DNA of 64,000 nucleotides from positions 98,785 through 162,784 of the forward strand of contig NZ_LACC01000009.1 of assembly GCF_000967965.1 (NCBI RefSeq). Reading direction: 5' to 3'. The position numbers and the translations under genes were made by a program. The stretch comes from Pseudomonas fluorescens (GTDB taxonomy: Bacteria; Pseudomonadota; Gammaproteobacteria; Pseudomonadales; Pseudomonadaceae). The notes beneath the pieces were generated by a model, which worked only from the letters and a program-made list of their open reading frames with translations, was not told the origin of the DNA and did no database searches. Shown here piece by piece: positions 62,112 through 64,000 of this stretch. Numbering within the stretch: the stretch's first letter is position 1; each line of letters opens with the position of its first letter.

Positions 62112-62628
62112 AAATTATCAATATGTCCAGAAGCTGGACGTTATGTCTTGAAAAAAATCGCTTGCCGGGCTGGGGGGACGGCTACGCGAGCGCGCCACGG
62201 ACTGACCGCTGGTATCCCGCATAGTTCGGCTCTGCTGGTCCGGGCGATAACCCTATGAGACCTCGATTTCCATTGTCAGCTTGGGGATGGCAGTCGACGA
62301 CGAATGACTGCTTTGGGTAGCTGCCCTTCGCGACAGGCAGCTCTCGGCCAGAAGCGGCCCCTCACGTTCAACTGAACCCATGTTACGACCGGGCTAACAG
62401 CGCTTGCTCAGGAGCCGCGTACATCTTGAGTTAATTGCCCATCACCCCGCCTCAATCTGGTTGGACTTCCGGGTTTCCAGTATTGGCGGCAGGCCGCTCT
62501 CAAGTGGTTGTTCAGAACAGCGCCCCCTTACCCCGTCGATGCATTGCATGCATAGGCGTATCCTTGGCTGCAGAGTAAACTTCGCTCCAGGCCTATCGGA
62601 GCAATTCATTTTTATATTGGGAATTATT
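62112..62628. other. 517-base gap before hutC
   Basis: No supported gene. It holds a copy of a dispersed repeat (62315-62350) and the hutC leader. A long open frame upstream of hutC (from 62404) is in the same frame but has no ribosome site or family match. No TGTA-N2-TACA box was seen here. Confidence 0.4.
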
Positions 62629-63381
62629 GTGTCCAAACCTATTGAGGATAATGCATCCCTCGAGCCCTTTTCGCTCGAAAGCCCCTCCCCGCTTTATGCA
62701 CGGGTCAAGCAAATCATCATGCAGAAGATTCGCTCCGGTGCGTGGCTGCCCAATTCCAAACTGCCCTCTGAAAGTGAACTGCTGAATTTGCTCGGTGTGA
62801 GTCGCATGACCATCAACCGGGCGCTGCGAGAACTGACCATTGAGGGTTCGCTGGTGCGCATGCAGGGTGTAGGCACTTTTGTAGCCGAACCAAAAGGCCA
62901 TGCGGCGCTCTTCGAGATCCACAACATTGCGGAAGAGATTGCGGCCCGAGGTCATGAGCATCGCTGTGAAGTGGTCGTGCTTGAAGAGATGCCTGAACGG
63001 GCGCGAGCTTCGATGCCCTTTCCCCTCGAGGGGGTCAAGCGCTTGTTCCATTCGGTTGTCGTGCATCACGAAAATGATGTGCCGGTGCAGATCGAAGAGC
63101 GCTTCGTCAATGCCGAGGTCGCACCCGCCTATCTGCAGCAGGACTTTACCAAGGTCACGCCTTACGCCTATCTGATTCAACTGGCCCCGCTGACCGAAGG
63201 CGAGCACGTGGTCGAGTCGATTCACGCCAAATCTGCCGAGTGCAAGCTTCTGCAAATCAATCGCTATGAACCGTGCCTGCTGATTCGCCGTCGTACATGG
63301 GCGGCAATGGGTCAAGTGGGTTGCGCACGCCTGGTTTACCCAGGTTCGCGCTATCGCCTCGAAGGCAAGTTCGGCAACTGA
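62629..63381 (+). CDS. hutC: Histidine utilisation repressor HutC
   Basis: A 250-residue GntR/UTRA regulator. Winged helix at about 25-90 with LPSESELLNLLGVSRMTINRAL and GSLVRMQGVGTFVAEP; the UTRA domain has DVPVQIEERFVNAEVAPAYL and RRTWAAMGQVGCARLVYPG, diagnostic of HutC. GTG 62629 is chosen (MSKPIEDN); ATG 62650 is possible. Urocanate is the inducer in known systems. The hutU gene and its HutC box follow. Confidence 0.93.
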   Translation: MSKPIEDNASLEPFSLESPSPLYARVKQIIMQKIRSGAWLPNSKLPSESELLNLLGVSRMTINRALRELTIEGSLVRMQGVGTFVAEPKGHAALFEIHNIAEEIAARGHEHRCEVVVLEEMPERARASMPFPLEGVKRLFHSVVVHHENDVPVQIEERFVNAEVAPAYLQQDFTKVTPYAYLIQLAPLTEGEHVVESIHAKSAECKLLQINRYEPCLLIRRRTWAAMGQVGCARLVYPGSRYRLEGKFGN

Positions 63382-63668
63382 CTCACAGGTCGAGCGGCCC
63401 CCGCCTGCCGCTCGATAGACATCTCCCCCTAGCCATCCCTCTGAAGCTGTTACCCGTGCCGACCCAATTGGCAGAATGGTGACACTCCTCAAGCCGAGCG
63501 CGTAAAAGTGTTACATAACGCGCAGCTGCCGTGACTACCTATCGAAAAGCTGCAACAACATTTTCGTCCATCCCGCCCCGCTCAGAAATTTCGTATAAAT
63601 ATTAACTATTTGATTTAAAACTATTTTATTTACTTTCTAATTTTCATTCGGCTTTCATCAGGCGCATT
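63382..63668. other. Gap between hutC and the hutU promoter
   Basis: A hairpin at 63390-63415 (TCGAGCGGC/GCCGCTCGA) ends hutC. The stretch 63590-63660 is very AT-rich, a common setting for IHF bending and activator binding upstream of sigma-54 promoters. No gene was seen. Confidence 0.5.
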
Positions 63669-63684
63669 TGGCCCTTCACTTGCA
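63669..63684 (+). promoter_or_regulatory. Sigma-54 promoter of hutU
   Basis: TGGCCCTTCACTTGCA has GG at -24 and TTGCA at -12 with the exact interval. Transcription would start near 63695. Known hut promoters of fluorescent pseudomonads use sigma-54 with CbrB or NtrC. Confidence 0.82.
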
Positions 63685-63690
63685 TTCACT

Positions 63691-63700
63691 TGTACATACA
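63691..63700. promoter_or_regulatory. HutC operator
   Basis: TGTACATACA matches TGTA-N2-TACA, the core of HutC sites in Pseudomonas. It lies at the predicted hutU transcription start, so HutC would block the start complex. Confidence 0.7.
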
Positions 63701-63772
63701 GGCTGGTATAAGCGCATACAGACATCGTAAGCGTGACTACCACCCCGTTCACCACTGAATGAGGAGATAACC

Positions 63773-64000
63773 ATGACCACCAAGACCACTCGCCTGCGTG
63801 ATGTCGAAATCCGCTCTGCCCGCGGTAACAAGCTGACCGCCAAGAGCTGGCTGACCGAAGCGCCGCTGCGCATGCTGATGAACAACCTCGACCCGGAAGT
63901 CGCCGAGAACCCTAAGGAACTGGTGGTTTACGGTGGCATCGGTCGTGCGGCACGTAACTGGGAGTGCTACGACAAGATCGTCGAAAGCCTGACCAACCTG
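63773..64000 (+). CDS. hutU: Urocanate hydratase HutU, N-terminal part (cut by right edge)
   Basis: The first 76 codons are visible. ATG 63773 follows [38 protein letters not shown] is the typical N-terminus of urocanate hydratase, the second enzyme of histidine breakdown (urocanate to imidazolone propionate), NAD-dependent and cytoplasmic. The segment [16 protein letters not shown] is strongly conserved. The sigma-54 promoter and HutC box lie in front. Confidence 0.95.
   Translation, partial: MTTKTTRLRDVEIRSARGNKLTAKSWLTEAPLRMLMNNLDPEVAENPKELVVYGGIGRAARNWECYDKIVESLTNL

Noticed and set aside
62404..62628. 75-codon N-terminal extension of hutC
   Set aside because: No ribosome site and no match to the HutC family; GTG 62629 gives the expected length.

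Overview
The window looks like a chromosomal segment of a Pseudomonas of the fluorescens group. Supporting marks are the high G+C coding style, REP/REPIN palindromes with the GTAGGAGCGAGC core, an OprD-family porin, a lexA2-imuA-imuB-dnaE2 mutagenesis cassette, a NasT-type leader in front of nirBD, and a hut locus with a sigma-54 promoter and HutC box. Both edges cut genes: a PAS sensor kinase on the left and urocanate hydratase on the right.

Layout. 0.5-8.7 kb: GntR/FCD regulator divergent from a PotABCD-type ABC importer, two amidohydrolases and a flavin-reductase-like protein, probably uptake and hydrolysis of a nitrogenous compound. 8.9-14.6 kb: SOS cassette lexA2-imuA-imuB-dnaE2. 14.7-22.1 kb: an eight-gene minus-strand locus (UTRA GntR regulator, AprA-like flavoprotein, AprB-like ferredoxin, NitT/TauT-type ABC importer, HEAT-repeat protein, DUF971 protein), the best candidate here for a poorly described system, possibly organosulfur-related. 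22.3-25.3 kb: Gfo/Idh/MocA oxidoreductase, DyP peroxidase, AraC regulator. 25.5-29.7 kb: a frameshifted SphA-like outer-membrane gene, then an exported trio of cytochrome c5-type lipoprotein, Tat-type sugar-lactone oxidase and Tat-type PLP enzyme. 29.9-35.5 kb: GapN, FUSC protein, EamA transporter, Lrp regulator, YceK-like lipoprotein, Bax-inhibitor-1 protein, tRNA-Ser(UGA).

35.6-41.7 kb: OprD porin with two pirins, two isochorismatase-family hydrolases and a divergent LysR regulator. 41.9-46.6 kb: autotransporter with a six-copy 30-bp Pro repeat, a divergent cold-shock-like protein, DUF3016 and CBS proteins, and a 63-bp MITE-like palindrome. 46.7-49.9 kb: nirBD preceded by a leader with two ANTAR hexaloop hairpins, a terminator and a sigma-54 promoter. 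50.6-57.4 kb: SYLF protein, GltS, small lipoprotein, M20 dipeptidase, an IS110-family transposase remnant, and an acetyltransferase/PuuE-like pair. 57.6-62.1 kb: LysR divergent from quinone oxidoreductase, SnoaL-like and DoxX genes, then a PLP ammonia-lyase and a RidA gene lacking a normal start. 62.6-64.0 kb: hutC and the start of hutU.

Assignments come from reading the sequence and from family knowledge; no database search was made. Specific substrates are inferences.
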